A DNA stretch of 59,477 nucleotides from Clostridia bacterium (GCA_017471825.1 JAFURQ010000027.1:1-59477); one strand, 5' to 3'. Shown: positions 7,349 through 16,910, numbered from the stretch's first letter. The notes: generated by a model from the letters alone, not told the origin. A program made the numbers and translations.

Positions 7349-8740
7349 CTACTTTCCTACGCAGAATTTTGAGAATATGTCGGAGACGACCTCCTCCGAA
7401 ACCGAGCGTCCGTCGATTTCGGCGATCGCTCCAAGTGCGCGCTCAACCTCTGATGCCGCCGCATCCTGATATTCGCCGCTCTGAAACGCGAGTATGGCGG
7501 CATTTACGAAATCGCGTGCTCTTGAAAGGGCGGCGTTTTGTCTTGCGGAGGATATAACCGCCTGCTCGCCAACCGTGATCTTCTCGTCTGTGAAGAGCCC
7601 CTCAACCATGCGCTTTAGTGCGCCAACCGCCGCTACCTCGTTCGATTTTGCACAGATCTCTATAACGTCGGAAAAAACATCACCAAGGATACCGCTATCA
7701 AATCGGCGCTCGCAATCGCATTTGTTGAGAACGGCGATTTTAGCGCCGTTAGCTTGGCTTAAAAGGGAGATAAGCTCGCGGTCCTCCGCGTCTGCCGCTC
7801 TTGACGAATCAAATACGGCAATAATCAGCTCCGATGCCGAAATTGCGACACGGGTGCGCTCTATTCCGATTTTTTCAACCGCATCCGCCATCTCATATCC
7901 GCGAACTCCCGCGGTGTCCGAAAGGCGAAGCATAACCCTGCCGAGAGGGACCTCTCGGGTCAGGACGTCGCGCGTCGTGCCCTCAATGTCCGTCACTATG
8001 GCAGCGTCCTCGCCGAGAATGGCGTTATACAGGGTGCTTTTGCCTACGTTTGTTTTGCCGCAAATTACTGTTGGGATACCCTCGCTTATTGCGCGTCCCG
8101 TGGGGTACGTGGCAAGAAGGGACTCGATTGCTTCCTTAATATTAAAAAGGCGCTCAACGCTTTCCTCGTTTGTGAAATCGCCGAGGTCCTCGTCGGGATA
8201 ATCTATCCTTGCAAAAATAGAGGAGAGAAGCTCCGTGAGTGCGGTGCGTATCTTTTCTATATGACTACTGAGTCTTTCACGTGACGTGAGTGCGGATAAT
8301 TTCATCTGCTCGCGGCTTTTTGCATCGAGAAGATTTCCTATCGCCTCCGCCTCAGTCAGCGAGAGCTTGCCGTTGATAAACGCGCGCTTTGTAAACTCTC
8401 CCGCCTCCGCAGGCATAGCACCTGCCACGAGGAGCGCTTCAAGCACCGCACGGGATACGAGAATACCGCCGTGACAGCTTATTTCTACCGTATTCTCGCC
8501 CGTATAGGAAAACGGAGCCCTGAAGAAGGTAGCCATACCGTCGTCAATATATTCACCGCGGCTTATTATATCTCCGTATATTTGCATTCTGGGCGATGCG
8601 TCAAGAAGGCTCGATTTATTCTTCGGGAAGAAAACCGAAGCCGCTATCCGGAGCGCATCATCTCCGCTTACGCGGATAATCGCAACCCCGCCCTTGCCGG
8701 ACGGGGTGGATATTGCAGCTATTGTGGAGCCGTATGCCAT
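7349..8740 (-). CDS. mnmE: tRNA modification GTPase MnmE
   Basis: MnmE, with MnmG, installs the 5-carboxymethylaminomethyl group on wobble uridine of certain tRNAs. All 463 residues fit: N-terminal tetrahydrofolate-binding domain (STIAAISTPSGKGGVAIIRVSG), helical domain, inserted G domain with P-loop GKTNVGKS, switch motif EGTTRD, DTAG and NKCD, and the C-terminal FCVGK with the catalytic cysteine (FCIGK in most species). Its ATG overlaps the jag stop by one base. The partner mnmG, usually the next gene, is not here; the RNHCP gene takes its place. Confidence 0.97.
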   Translation of the reverse strand: MAYGSTIAAISTPSGKGGVAIIRVSGDDALRIAASVFFPKNKSSLLDASPRMQIYGDIISRGEYIDDGMATFFRAPFSYTGENTVEISCHGGILVSRAVLEALLVAGAMPAEAGEFTKRAFINGKLSLTEAEAIGNLLDAKSREQMKLSALTSRERLSSHIEKIRTALTELLSSIFARIDYPDEDLGDFTNEESVERLFNIKEAIESLLATYPTGRAISEGIPTVICGKTNVGKSTLYNAILGEDAAIVTDIEGTTRDVLTREVPLGRVMLRLSDTAGVRGYEMADAVEKIGIERTRVAISASELIIAVFDSSRAADAEDRELISLLSQANGAKIAVLNKCDCERRFDSGILGDVFSDVIEICAKSNEVAAVGALKRMVEGLFTDEKITVGEQAVISSARQNAALSRARDFVNAAILAFQSGEYQDAAASEVERALGAIAEIDGRSVSEEVVSDIFSKFCVGK

Positions 8741-9708
8741 TATGCTTCTTCCGCGGGGGCATCCTCGCTTACGCTTACTGCCTCCTCTGAAACTGTTGCC
8801 TCGGTATCAACCGCTACATCGACTACTGCTTCGTTGCTTTCTACGGTCTCCTCATCAAAGATGCCCTTGGGCTTCTTATCGGTGAGATAGATAACTATCT
8901 TTCTATTGTTGTCGGAGCCAACGGAATTGGTGGAAACACCCTCAATTCCCTGAACCTCGGAGTGAATGATTCTTCTCTCGTATGCGCTCATAGGCTCGAG
9001 CATAACGCTTCTTTTGTTGCGAAGCGCCTTGGCTGCCATACGGCGAGCAAGTGCGCGAAGAGTTTCCTCTCTCTTTGCACGGTAGCCCTCAATGTCGATG
9101 GTAACGCGGCTCTTGTCGCGCTCTCCGTTGATGTTCTTTCTCGCAGATGCGAGATTTGCAAGGTACTGGAGTGCATCAAGTGTATCACCGTGATGACCGA
9201 TAAGGGTCGAGGCATCCTCGCCCTCGATGATGATTTTTCTTGTTCCGTCCTCGCAGGAGTAAAGGGTTGCCTCTGCGGAAAGTCCGATGTCTGCGATAAC
9301 GGTTTTTACAAACTCGAAGGACATATCCTCGCCGTCCTTAACATCGCGCTTTTCAAACTTAAGCTCTGCTTCGGGAATAGCGGCGGGCTTTTCGGTCTTG
9401 GGCTCATCCTTCTTTTCGTTCTTGTTTTTCTTGGGCTTATCCGAGCCTGCGTTCTTTTTCTCCTCGTGGGGATTCTTGTCGCGCTTGGGCTTTTCGTGGC
9501 GCTTCGGGCGCTTTTCCACGGGATCGGGAATCTCAATATATGCTCTTACCTGAGCGGGCTTAACACCGATAATGCCGAAAATTCCGCGGCTGCCGGCGTG
9601 TATAATTTCAAAATTTACGTCGTCAAGAGGACCTGCGCCAAGCGCGGCTCTTGCATTTTCCTTTGCTTCGATAATATCCTTACCGCTTGCAATTATTTCC
9701 TTGATCAT
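8740..9708 (-). CDS. jag: Jag/KhpB RNA-binding protein
   Basis: A 322-residue cytoplasmic RNA-binding protein linked in Firmicutes to cell elongation and division. In order: Jag-N domain (1-55, IIASGKDIIEAKENARAALG), a highly charged K/E-rich linker (about 65-115), a KH domain with the LIGHHGDTLDALQYLAN loop, an R3H domain with AYERRIIH, and an acidic low-complexity tail rich in E, V and A. It lies between yidC and mnmE, its usual place. The linker and the extended acidic tail make it longer than many homologues. Confidence 0.94.
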   Translation of the reverse strand: MIKEIIASGKDIIEAKENARAALGAGPLDDVNFEIIHAGSRGIFGIIGVKPAQVRAYIEIPDPVEKRPKRHEKPKRDKNPHEEKKNAGSDKPKKNKNEKKDEPKTEKPAAIPEAELKFEKRDVKDGEDMSFEFVKTVIADIGLSAEATLYSCEDGTRKIIIEGEDASTLIGHHGDTLDALQYLANLASARKNINGERDKSRVTIDIEGYRAKREETLRALARRMAAKALRNKRSVMLEPMSAYERRIIHSEVQGIEGVSTNSVGSDNNRKIVIYLTDKKPKGIFDEETVESNEAVVDVAVDTEATVSEEAVSVSEDAPAEEA

Positions 9709-9728
9709 ATTATTTTAATGCCTTTCGA

Positions 9729-10796
9729 TTAGTCTTTTATTTCGGGGATATCTCCGCCGAAACCGGTTTTTGGCTTGTCCGGTGTGGAGCCCTTAACCGT
9801 AGGGAGCTCGTCATAATCATCCTCATCGATATAGTGAAGAGATTTGTACTTAACTCCGCCCTTGAGAGCCTTTTTCTGCTCCTTTTCCGCCTTTTTCTGT
9901 GCCTTTCTCATCTCCTTAAGCTCTTCCTCTGTATACTTGGGCAGAGGCATCGCGCGGGAGAGAATATAGGTTTGAAGAATAGCGAAAAGCGACTGCCATA
10001 TCCAGTAAAGACCCATAAGCGCAGTGAAAGAGAAGGTGATGAAAAGAGTCATAACGGGCATCATGATGTCCATCATTTTCATCGAAGCGTTAGCCTGGGA
10101 GTCGTCGGGAGTTACCTGCTGTACGCTGTTCCACTTGCGTGTGAGGAACATCGTAAGCCACTGAAGGCCTGCCGCAAATACGGGAATAAGGCAAACGAGA
10201 ATAAGGGGCCAGCCTGCGGTAAGCGAGGGGGTCATACCGAGGTCAAGACCGAACATATCGAGGTTCGGAAGCTCTCTGGTAACGAGATCGCTGTATGCTA
10301 TATTGTTTTCCTTGATAAAGGATATAATACGGAGCTGGTCCTGTGCGAGTCCGTCTATCTGAGCCTGTGTAAAGCCTGCGTTCGATATACGGTAAAACAG
10401 AGTATCAAACTCTGATGCTCCCATTCCGCAAATATAGGAAAGGGGGTTTCTTATAACCTTGTAAAGCCAAAGAATGATAGGGAGCTGAAGAAGCATGGGA
10501 AGACATCCGGAAAGGGGGCTTGCACCCTCGTTCTGCTGAAGCTCCATGATCTCCTGCTGCATCTTCTGACGGGTAACCTGATCGGTTCTACCCTTATATT
10601 TTGCTTTGATAAGTTCAATTTTGGGTGTAAGCTTCGCCATCTTTACCTGCGTAGACTGCTGCTTGATAGAGAAGGGAAGGAAAAGAATCTTGAACACAAG
10701 CGCATAAAGCACAAGCGCAAGCGCATAGCTGTTGTTTGGCATAATGCTCGAGAACCAGTAAAGCAGGTGTCCGAGCGCTTCAAATAACCAATCCAT
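9729..10796 (-). CDS. yidC: Membrane protein insertase YidC
   Basis: YidC inserts and folds inner-membrane proteins. The 355-residue form starting MDWLFEALGHLLYWFSS is Firmicutes-type, without the large periplasmic domain: first membrane segment, the cytoplasmic charged hairpin (KMAKLTPKIELIKAKYKGRTDQVTRQKMQQEIMELQQNEG region), then LSGCLPMLLQLPIILWLY and further helices, ending in a basic K-rich tail that can bind the ribosome. An open frame continues upstream to 10958, but that stretch overlaps yidD; the ATG at 10796 follows the yidD stop by one base and begins at the expected hydrophobic segment. Confidence 0.95.
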   Translation of the reverse strand: MDWLFEALGHLLYWFSSIMPNNSYALALVLYALVFKILFLPFSIKQQSTQVKMAKLTPKIELIKAKYKGRTDQVTRQKMQQEIMELQQNEGASPLSGCLPMLLQLPIILWLYKVIRNPLSYICGMGASEFDTLFYRISNAGFTQAQIDGLAQDQLRIISFIKENNIAYSDLVTRELPNLDMFGLDLGMTPSLTAGWPLILVCLIPVFAAGLQWLTMFLTRKWNSVQQVTPDDSQANASMKMMDIMMPVMTLFITFSFTALMGLYWIWQSLFAILQTYILSRAMPLPKYTEEELKEMRKAQKKAEKEQKKALKGGVKYKSLHYIDEDDYDELPTVKGSTPDKPKTGFGGDIPEIKD

Positions 10797-10797
10797 T

Positions 10798-11079
10798 TTA
10801 GGTTTCCTTTTCTGTTTTGTTAGTGGGTTCACTCTCTTGCTTTGCCTGTCGCGGCTTTTTGGGACGCTTTTCCGGCACGGGATCGTATCCGCCCTTTGAG
10901 AAGGGGTTGCAACGCAAAATTCTCCATACCGTAAGTCCAAAGCCGACGAAGAAGCCACGTTTTGTAAATGCTTCGATCGCGTAGGTCGAGCACGTTGGCG
11001 TAAATCTGCAGCAATTCGGTTTTATGGGAGAAATGAACCTTTGATAAAGGCGTATAAGCCATATCATTACGTGTTTCAT
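10798..11079 (-). CDS. yidD: Membrane protein insertion efficiency factor YidD
   Basis: A 93-residue protein with the family core [30 protein letters not shown] and GYDPVPEK. YidD is a small membrane-associated helper of YidC-dependent insertion. It overlaps rnpA by four bases (ATGA) and is followed by yidC after one base, the conserved rnpA-yidD-yidC order. The extra C-terminal 20 residues are charged and low complexity. Confidence 0.95.
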   Translation of the reverse strand: MKHVMIWLIRLYQRFISPIKPNCCRFTPTCSTYAIEAFTKRGFFVGFGLTVWRILRCNPFSKGGYDPVPEKRPKKPRQAKQESEPTNKTEKET

Positions 11080-11453
11080 TGTACGTACATTTCGAGCTTT
11101 TTAAACGCGGAGTCAAGCTGTCGCTCAATATCCGTGCTTTTAAGCTTTGTTGCGGCGCTGCGTGCGGCTATAACGATAAGATAGCCGACCTTAATATCTT
11201 TTTTCTTTTCAAGTGAGCGCATAGCCTCGCGCATAATGCGACGGCATCTGCTTCTGACTACTGCACCGCCGAGCTTGGTCGATGTTGTAAGACCTATTCT
11301 GTTCATTATCCGCTTTTGCGGATGAGCCTTCGCGAGCCGCTTTGCCGCATAATCGGGCAGAATATAAACTGCCACCGCAGGCATAACCGCCTTTTTACCC
11401 TTTGAATACGCTTTGGAATAAAGATGATTTTCACATATTGCTCTGAATTTCAT
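11076..11453 (-). CDS. rnpA: Ribonuclease P protein component
   Basis: RnpA binds RNase P RNA and helps process the 5' ends of tRNAs. The 125-residue basic protein has the signature [18 protein letters not shown] (the RNR motif region) and the closing alpha-beta pattern. It lies downstream of rpmH, as in nearly all bacteria, with a terminator-like hairpin between them that should lower its expression relative to L34. AAAGGATG precedes the ATG. Confidence 0.95.
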   Translation of the reverse strand: MKFRAICENHLYSKAYSKGKKAVMPAVAVYILPDYAAKRLAKAHPQKRIMNRIGLTTSTKLGGAVVRSRCRRIMREAMRSLEKKKDIKVGYLIVIAARSAATKLKSTDIERQLDSAFKKLEMYVQ

Positions 11454-11492
11454 AAATAAAAATCATCCTTTCTAAAAAAATACCTATCAAAC

Positions 11493-11537
11493 AAAAACCC
11501 CGATAAATTCGCGCGTGGGCGTTTTATCGGAGGTTTT
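11493..11537 (-). terminator. Attenuating terminator between rpmH and rnpA
   Basis: Read on the minus strand, AAACCTCCGATAAA pairs with TTTATCGGGGTTTTT across a G/C-rich loop and ends in a T-run. Partial termination here would give more L34 than RnpA. Confidence 0.75.
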
Positions 11538-11560
11538 GTATGGCACCTTAGCGTGCCCGA

Positions 11561-11695
11561 TTAGTAGGTGAGACGAGCTCTACCCTTGGCGCGTCTTCTC
11601 TTAAGAACTTTTCTACCGTTAGCGGTTGCCATTCTTTTTCTGAAACCGTGTTCCTTTTTTCTCTGTCTCTTCTTAGGCTGATATGTTCTCTTCAT
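11561..11695 (-). CDS. rpmH: 50S ribosomal protein L34
   Basis: A 44-residue, very basic protein reading [20 protein letters not shown] at its start and ending in RARLTY, a full match to L34 in length and motif ([29 protein letters not shown]). The ATG at 11695 is preceded by GGAGG. It heads the rpmH-rnpA-yidD-yidC-jag-mnmE cluster. Found by direct translation, since it is short. Confidence 0.98.
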   Translation of the reverse strand: MKRTYQPKKRQRKKEHGFRKRMATANGRKVLKRRRAKGRARLTY

Positions 11696-11779
11696 GATAG
11701 CACCTCCTTCAAATTATTTAACGTCAAAGAACGCGACTTGCGCGTTATATTTTCGCGTATTCATACGAAAGCACGATAT

Positions 11780-11808
11780 ATTATAACCGAAAATCTTCGA
11801 TTTGTCAA
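11780..11808 (-). promoter_or_regulatory. Consensus promoter of rpmH
   Basis: On the minus strand TTGACA (11808-11803) and TATAAT (11785-11780) are exactly 17 bases apart, a perfect vegetative promoter about 85 bases before the L34 start. Confidence 0.92.
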
Positions 11809-11859
11809 GTGAAAATGCAAAATATTTTATATTATATAGATTAAACTTATTTTCTCGTA

Positions 11860-11888
11860 TTGACTTTTGTGTATCTTTCTGCTAAAAT
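11860..11888 (+). promoter_or_regulatory. Promoter of hpt
   Basis: TTGACT (11860-11865) and TAAAAT (11883-11888) with a 17-base spacer, 35 bases before the hpt ATG. Confidence 0.85.
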
Positions 11889-11923
11889 GTATCAGTAAGA
11901 ATGGCTTTTTAAGGAGAAATTTT

Positions 11924-12472
11924 ATGAATCAGGCAGTTGAAAGAATACTTATTTCCCAAGAGGAAATCGACGCAATCACCACCCGCCTCGCTGCGGAGAT
12001 CGACAGGGACTACAAAGACTCCGACAAACGCCTTGTCCTCCTTTGCGTTCTCAAGGGCTCTCTTGTCTTTACAGGGGATCTTATGAAAAAGCTCACCGTT
12101 CCTGTGGAGATAGACTGTATGAAGGTATCCTCGTACGGCTCAAGCACCGAATCGAGCGGCTCGGTTCACATTCAGCTCGACCTCGTGCGTCCCGATCTTC
12201 CCGACTGCGACGTTTTGATAATAGAGGACATTGTTGACAGCGGCAATACTCTGACGTTTCTTACAAATTACCTTAAAGCCAAGGGAGCAAACAGCGTAAA
12301 AACCTGTACTCTGCTTGATAAGCCGTCGCGCAGAAGGGTACCATTTGAGCCTGATTACCGCGGCGTTGAAATTCCCGATGAATTCGTTATCGGATACGGT
12401 CTCGATTACGATGAAAGATTCCGCGCTCTGCCTTATATAGGCATTCTTAAGCCGGAGGTTTACGGTGGCTGA
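11924..12472 (+). CDS. hpt: Hypoxanthine phosphoribosyltransferase
   Basis: Purine salvage enzyme that joins hypoxanthine or guanine with PRPP. The 182 residues include LLCVLKGSLVFTGDL, the YGSST flexible-loop segment and the PRPP motif VLIIEDIVDSGNTL (about 99-112). The ATG at 11924 follows AAGGAG at good distance; an in-frame ATG at 11867 overlaps the promoter and is rejected. The 3' end overlaps mtaB by eight bases. It sits divergent from rpmH, the place where dnaA is found in many Firmicutes. Confidence 0.95.
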   Translation: MNQAVERILISQEEIDAITTRLAAEIDRDYKDSDKRLVLLCVLKGSLVFTGDLMKKLTVPVEIDCMKVSSYGSSTESSGSVHIQLDLVRPDLPDCDVLIIEDIVDSGNTLTFLTNYLKAKGANSVKTCTLLDKPSRRRVPFEPDYRGVEIPDEFVIGYGLDYDERFRALPYIGILKPEVYGG

Positions 12473-13784
12473 CAAATATACCGTAGGGCTCTATACCCTC
12501 GGATGCAAGGTATCTCAATATGAAACCGAAGCAATTCGCGAGGCATTTGTTGATGCGGGCTTTGAGTCAAGACCGTTTGAAGAAAAAAACGATGTTTACG
12601 TTATAAATACCTGCACAGTAACGCAGGAAAGCGACAGAAAATCAAGGCAAATCATCCGCAGAGCAATCAAGGCCAATCCGGAAGCAATAATAGCAGTGGT
12701 CGGTTGCTATACTCAACGGTCACCGGATCAGGTTTCTGCGATTGACAGCGTTGATATTATACTCGGAACGGATAAAAAAATGTCGGTTATTCCGCTTGCC
12801 CTCGAGCTTTTGAGAGAGGGAAGGGGCAAGAAAACCGTATCTGTTACGGACGTCTCTGTGGCAGACTTTGAGCCCATGAGCATCCGCACAGCGCCCAGAA
12901 CTCGCGCCTACTTGAAGATCGAGGACGGGTGCGAAAGCAAATGTACCTATTGCGCTATCTCCTCGGCACGCGGCAGAGTTCGCTCGAAGCCGAGAGAGGT
13001 CGTAATAAAAGAGGTTGAGAGTCTCACAAAATCCGGCATAAAGGAGATAGTTCTGACAGGAATCGAAACCGGATCATACGGCAGAGATTTTGACACGGGG
13101 TACCGCCTTGCCGATCTCATAGCTGAGCTTGACGAGCGTCGAAGCGCAGAGCGAATAAGGCTTGGCTCGCTTGCTCCCGAGCTTGTCGGAGAGGACTTTG
13201 TCGAAAGGATAAAGGGCGTAAAAATTCTCGCACCTCATTTTCATATATCAATGCAGAGCGGTTCGGACAGGATTCTTGCCTCAATGAAGCGCCGATACAC
13301 AAGTGCGCGAGCGATAGAGAATATTGAAAGACTGCGCGCGGCGTTTCCGGGTGCAAGCTTTACTACCGACCTTATGGTTGGCTTCCCGGGCGAAACCGAG
13401 GAGGATTTTCTTCTTACCGCTGATTTTGTCAAAAGGGTGAGGTTTCTCGACGCGCACGTTTTTGCCTACTCCAAGAGGAGTGGGACACCTGCCGCGGAAT
13501 ATCCGAATCAGGTTGATGAGGCAACAAAGCGAGAGAGAAGTGAAAGACTGATTAAGATTAAAAATTCCGTTCGTGACATCGTGCTCGACGAGCTTGTAGC
13601 GCGCGGCGATGAGCTTTCCGTCATTGCGGAAACGCTCGGTGACGACGGATATTACACAGGACATTCCGATACGTACGTTGAGGTGAAATTTTCGCCGAAC
13701 GGCGAGGGCGAATTGCACGGTGAGCTTGTTAATGTCGCACCCGTGTCGCATAAAAACGGAGTTGTGCTTTGTAAGCTCATTTAA
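12465..13784 (+). CDS. mtaB: tRNA t6A37 methylthiotransferase MtaB
   Basis: Radical-SAM enzyme that adds a methylthio group to t6A37 of tRNA. In 439 residues: N-terminal methylthiotransferase domain with its three cluster cysteines (LGCKVSQYE, NTCTVT, GCYTQR), radical-SAM C-x3-C-x2-C (CESKCTYC, about 156-163), and a C-terminal TRAM domain. LGCKVSQYE and overall length fit MtaB rather than MiaB or RimO. GTG start at 12465 with GCCGGAGG upstream; translationally coupled to hpt by an eight-base overlap. Confidence 0.93.
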   Translation: MADKYTVGLYTLGCKVSQYETEAIREAFVDAGFESRPFEEKNDVYVINTCTVTQESDRKSRQIIRRAIKANPEAIIAVVGCYTQRSPDQVSAIDSVDIILGTDKKMSVIPLALELLREGRGKKTVSVTDVSVADFEPMSIRTAPRTRAYLKIEDGCESKCTYCAISSARGRVRSKPREVVIKEVESLTKSGIKEIVLTGIETGSYGRDFDTGYRLADLIAELDERRSAERIRLGSLAPELVGEDFVERIKGVKILAPHFHISMQSGSDRILASMKRRYTSARAIENIERLRAAFPGASFTTDLMVGFPGETEEDFLLTADFVKRVRFLDAHVFAYSKRSGTPAAEYPNQVDEATKRERSERLIKIKNSVRDIVLDELVARGDELSVIAETLGDDGYYTGHSDTYVEVKFSPNGEGELHGELVNVAPVSHKNGVVLCKLI

Positions 13785-13821
13785 AATTTGCAAATAATTA
13801 TTTACAATATGGAGAATAAAA

Positions 13822-15213
13822 ATGGAAAACAGCAAAAAGACAATGGAAAAGGTAGTCGCTCTTTGTAAAACGCGCGGCTTTATATTCCCCGGCTCCGAGA
13901 TTTACGGTGGCTTGGCAAACTCTTGGGATTACGGCCCTCTCGGCGTTGAGTTCAAAAACAACGTCAAGCGCGCTTGGTGGAAAAAGTTTGTTCAGGAATC
14001 CAGATACAACGTCGGTCTTGATTCGGCTATAATTATGAACCCCGAGGCTTGGGTTGCATCGGGACACGTAGGCGGATTCTCAGATCCCCTCATGGACTGT
14101 AAGCAGTGCCGCGCGCGTCACAGAGCGGACAAGCTTATTGAGGATTACGCATTTGAAAACGGAACCAACGACAATCCTGCCGCATGGTCCTTCGAGGAAA
14201 TGAGCGCATTCATTAAGGAAAAGAACATCGGCTGTCCCACCTGCGGCGGTCATGAATTTACCGATATAAAGAAATTCAATCTTATGTTCAAGACCTTTAT
14301 CGGTGTAACCGAGGACTCCTCGAGCACGGTTTATCTCCGCCCTGAAACTGCACAGGGAATATTCGTTAACTTCCCTGCGATTGCAAGAACAACGAGAAAG
14401 AAGCTTCCCTTTGGTGTTGCACAGATAGGCAAGTCCTTCCGAAACGAGATAACCCCCGGTAACTTTACCTTCCGTACCCGTGAGTTTGAGCAGATGGAGC
14501 TTGAGTTCTTCTGCAAGCCCGGCACCGACCTTGAGTGGTTTAACTATTGGAAGGATTTCTGCCACAAATGGCTTCTCAACCTTGGAATGAGAGATGAAAA
14601 TCTTCGCCTTCGTGACCACGATCCCGAGGAGCTTGCCTTCTACTCCAAGGCAACAACCGACTTTGAATTTCTCTTCCCGTTCGGATGGGGCGAGCTTTGG
14701 GGCGTAGCCGACAGAACCGATTACGACCTCGGCCAGCATCAGACCCATTCGGGCAAGGATATGACCTACTTTGATCCCGAAACCAACGAGCACTACATTC
14801 CTTACGTTATCGAGCCCTCGCTCGGCGCCGACCGTGTGGCTCTTGCCTTCCTTGTTGATGCATACGACGAGGAGGAGCTTGAGGGCGGTGACGTTCGTAC
14901 TGTGCTTCACCTGCATCCCGCTCTTGCTCCCGTTAAGGCGGCAGTGCTTCCTCTTTCCAAGAAGCTTTCCGAGAAGGCTCTCGAGCTTTATGACGAGCTT
15001 GCAAAGGAATTCCCTGTTGACTTTGACGAAACCGGCTCTATCGGTAAGAGATATCGCCGCGAGGACGAAATCGGTACTCCCTTCTGCATCACCTACGACT
15101 TTGACACCGAAAACGACGGCTGTGTTACTGTACGTGACAGAGATACTATGCAGCAGGTAAGAATTCCCGTCTCCGAGGTTAAGGCATATATAAACGAAAG
15201 ACTTGCGTTTTAA
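13822..15213 (+). CDS. glyQS: Glycine--tRNA ligase, single-chain (GlyQS)
   Basis: A 463-residue class II synthetase of the homodimeric type ([39 protein letters not shown]). Motif 2 is seen in [31 protein letters not shown], motif 3 near [15 protein letters not shown], and the C-terminal anticodon-binding domain follows. It charges tRNA-Gly. GGAG lies upstream of the ATG. No T-box is visible in the 37-base gap after mtaB. luxS follows 9 bases downstream. Confidence 0.97.
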   Translation: MENSKKTMEKVVALCKTRGFIFPGSEIYGGLANSWDYGPLGVEFKNNVKRAWWKKFVQESRYNVGLDSAIIMNPEAWVASGHVGGFSDPLMDCKQCRARHRADKLIEDYAFENGTNDNPAAWSFEEMSAFIKEKNIGCPTCGGHEFTDIKKFNLMFKTFIGVTEDSSSTVYLRPETAQGIFVNFPAIARTTRKKLPFGVAQIGKSFRNEITPGNFTFRTREFEQMELEFFCKPGTDLEWFNYWKDFCHKWLLNLGMRDENLRLRDHDPEELAFYSKATTDFEFLFPFGWGELWGVADRTDYDLGQHQTHSGKDMTYFDPETNEHYIPYVIEPSLGADRVALAFLVDAYDEEELEGGDVRTVLHLHPALAPVKAAVLPLSKKLSEKALELYDELAKEFPVDFDETGSIGKRYRREDEIGTPFCITYDFDTENDGCVTVRDRDTMQQVRIPVSEVKAYINERLAF

Positions 15214-15222
15214 GGGGGCATT

Positions 15223-15696
15223 ATGAATTCTCCCGAGCGTATAGCATCGTTCACCGTGAATCACGATTTAATCGACGAGGGTATTTACGTCTCCAGAATC
15301 GACGGTGACGTTGTGACCTATGATATGAGAACGAGAAGGCCCAACGCGGGCGACTATATGGACAATCTCACAATGCACTCAACCGAGCATATGTTTGCCA
15401 CGTATATCCGCTCGAGCAATATAGGCGCAGACGTTCTCTACTTCGGCCCCATGGGCTGTCAGACCGGCTTTTATCTTCTCGTGAAGGGAAGGGATAACGA
15501 TGAGGTTCTCGTCGCCGTTATTTCAACTCTCGAGGCGATAGTTTCCCACAAGGGAGAAATGTTTGGCGCGAGCCGCATCGAATGCGGTAATTTCGCCAAC
15601 CTGTCGCTCGATGCGGCGAAGCTTGAATGCGCCCGTTATCTTGCGGTGCTGAAATCAAAAAACAACGATTTTAAGTATAAAGGAACAGAATTATGA
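15223..15696 (+). CDS. luxS: S-ribosylhomocysteine lyase LuxS
   Basis: Splits S-ribosylhomocysteine to homocysteine and DPD, the precursor of AI-2. In 157 residues the metal ligands are present: HSTEH (His52, Glu55, His56) and Cys121 in ECGNF; Cys79 in GPMGCQTGFYLL is the catalytic cysteine. It overlaps mtnN by four bases, so both steps of S-adenosylhomocysteine recycling are encoded together. AI-2 production follows chemically; whether it is used as a signal cannot be told, as no Lsr-type receptor is here. Confidence 0.97.
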   Translation: MNSPERIASFTVNHDLIDEGIYVSRIDGDVVTYDMRTRRPNAGDYMDNLTMHSTEHMFATYIRSSNIGADVLYFGPMGCQTGFYLLVKGRDNDEVLVAVISTLEAIVSHKGEMFGASRIECGNFANLSLDAAKLECARYLAVLKSKNNDFKYKGTEL

Positions 15697-16391
15697 GCAC
15701 GTCTCCGATAGGAATTATCGGCGCTATGAGCGACGAGGTTGACGGACTTATTTCAAAGCTCGAGGACGCGAAATCAACTCTCATTTGCGGCGTTAAATTT
15801 TACACGGGTGCCCTTTTCGGCAAGCCTGTTGTCATTGCCAGGTGCGGAGTAGGTAAGGTTTTTGCTTCGATTTGCGCAACGGCGATGATTATAAACTTTG
15901 CACCGCGCCTTATTGTAAACACGGGCGTTGGCGGTGCGCTGAGCCCGGCTCTTGCGTGTGCGGATATCGTCGTCGCGGAAAAGCTTGTTCAGTACGATAT
16001 GGATACCTCGCCTCTCGGTGATCCAAAGGGGCTTGTTTCGGGAATCAATAAAATTTATTTTGAAACCGACGAGAGAGCGGCGAGCATAATTATCGACGCG
16101 GCAAGAGAGCTTGGAATACCTGCGAAGCGCGGCATTATCGCAACCGGAGATAAATTCGTCGCCGATAAAGAAACAAAGGATAAAATCGTAGCGGAATTTT
16201 CCGCCGACGTGTGCGAGATGGAGGGTGCGGCAATAGCTCACGCCGCTTACGTTTCGGGCATTCCGTCGGTTGTGGTTCGCGCTATTTCGGACGGAGCCGA
16301 TGGCAACTCGCCCCTCGATTTTCCGACCTTTCTTTCCATAGCGGTCAAAAGCTCTGAGGCTCTGACGCTTGCGCTCGTCGAACGCTACTGA
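15693..16391 (+). CDS. mtnN: 5'-methylthioadenosine/S-adenosylhomocysteine nucleosidase
   Basis: Removes adenine from SAH and methylthioadenosine, producing S-ribosylhomocysteine for LuxS. A 232-residue PNP-fold enzyme: IGIIGAMSDEVDGL at the start, the GVGKVFASICATAMI and NTGVGGAL segments, and the active-site region EMEGAAIAHAAYVSGIPSVVVRAISDGAD with the catalytic aspartate. It starts within the luxS stop (ATGA). AAAGGA precedes the ATG. Confidence 0.96.
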   Translation: MSTSPIGIIGAMSDEVDGLISKLEDAKSTLICGVKFYTGALFGKPVVIARCGVGKVFASICATAMIINFAPRLIVNTGVGGALSPALACADIVVAEKLVQYDMDTSPLGDPKGLVSGINKIYFETDERAASIIIDAARELGIPAKRGIIATGDKFVADKETKDKIVAEFSADVCEMEGAAIAHAAYVSGIPSVVVRAISDGADGNSPLDFPTFLSIAVKSSEALTLALVERY

Positions 16392-16427
16392 CTTTTTTAA
16401 AATAATTTGTTAATTTTTAAAAAACTA

Positions 16428-16456
16428 TTGCTTTTTTATAAAATATATGCTAAAAT
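16428..16456 (+). promoter_or_regulatory. Promoter of secG
   Basis: TTGCTT (16428-16433), 17 bases, TAAAAT (16451-16456), about 58 bases before the secG ATG. Confidence 0.7.
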
Positions 16457-16513
16457 ACATTAGTATTTAATATGCACGTTCGTGCAAAAGCATTTTAAGG
16501 AAGGATTTTTGAA

Positions 16514-16822
16514 ATGATTGCAGAATATATACTTCTCGGTATTCTTCTCGTTGCGGCAGTGTTCATCGTAGTTGCCGTAACTATGCAGAGATCCGAAAAA
16601 GACGGTCTTTCCGGCACTATTGTTGGCGGTACCGAAACATATTACGGCAAGGAAAAGTCTGTTAAAAAGGACAAGGTTCTTTACAAGTGGACTCTCATCG
16701 TTAGCATCATTTTTGCGGTTGCGGTTCTCGTGGTTTATATAATTCAGCCCGATTTCCATTCAACCTCTTACGGTCTTGATCAGTGGCAGAAGCTTTCTGA
16801 TTACTCCGGTATCTTTTCATAA
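16514..16822 (+). CDS. secG: Preprotein translocase subunit SecG
   Basis: A 102-residue protein with two membrane segments (about 5-24 and 57-77) flanking the conserved SecG loop (QRSEKDGLSGTIVGGTETYYGK). SecG supports the SecYEG channel. It lies upstream of rnr, a linkage common in Firmicutes. AAGGAAGG precedes the ATG. The C-terminal 25 residues after the second helix are unusually long. Confidence 0.93.
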   Translation: MIAEYILLGILLVAAVFIVVAVTMQRSEKDGLSGTIVGGTETYYGKEKSVKKDKVLYKWTLIVSIIFAVAVLVVYIIQPDFHSTSYGLDQWQKLSDYSGIFS

Positions 16823-16875
16823 TAGATTTGCCTTGTGTTTGGGACAGCCCAAATATTTGTGCAGCATCTATGCTT

Positions 16876-16910
16876 AAAAATGGACGGGCTTGATCTCGTC
16901 CATTTTTTTC
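16876..16910 (+). terminator. Terminator after secG
   Basis: AAAAATGGACG pairs with CGTCCATTTTT across a ten-base loop and ends in a seven-T run, between secG and rnr. Confidence 0.85.

Noticed and set aside
10797-10958. 54-residue N-terminal extension of YidC
   Set aside because: It is yidD read in another frame; the normal YidC start follows the yidD stop.
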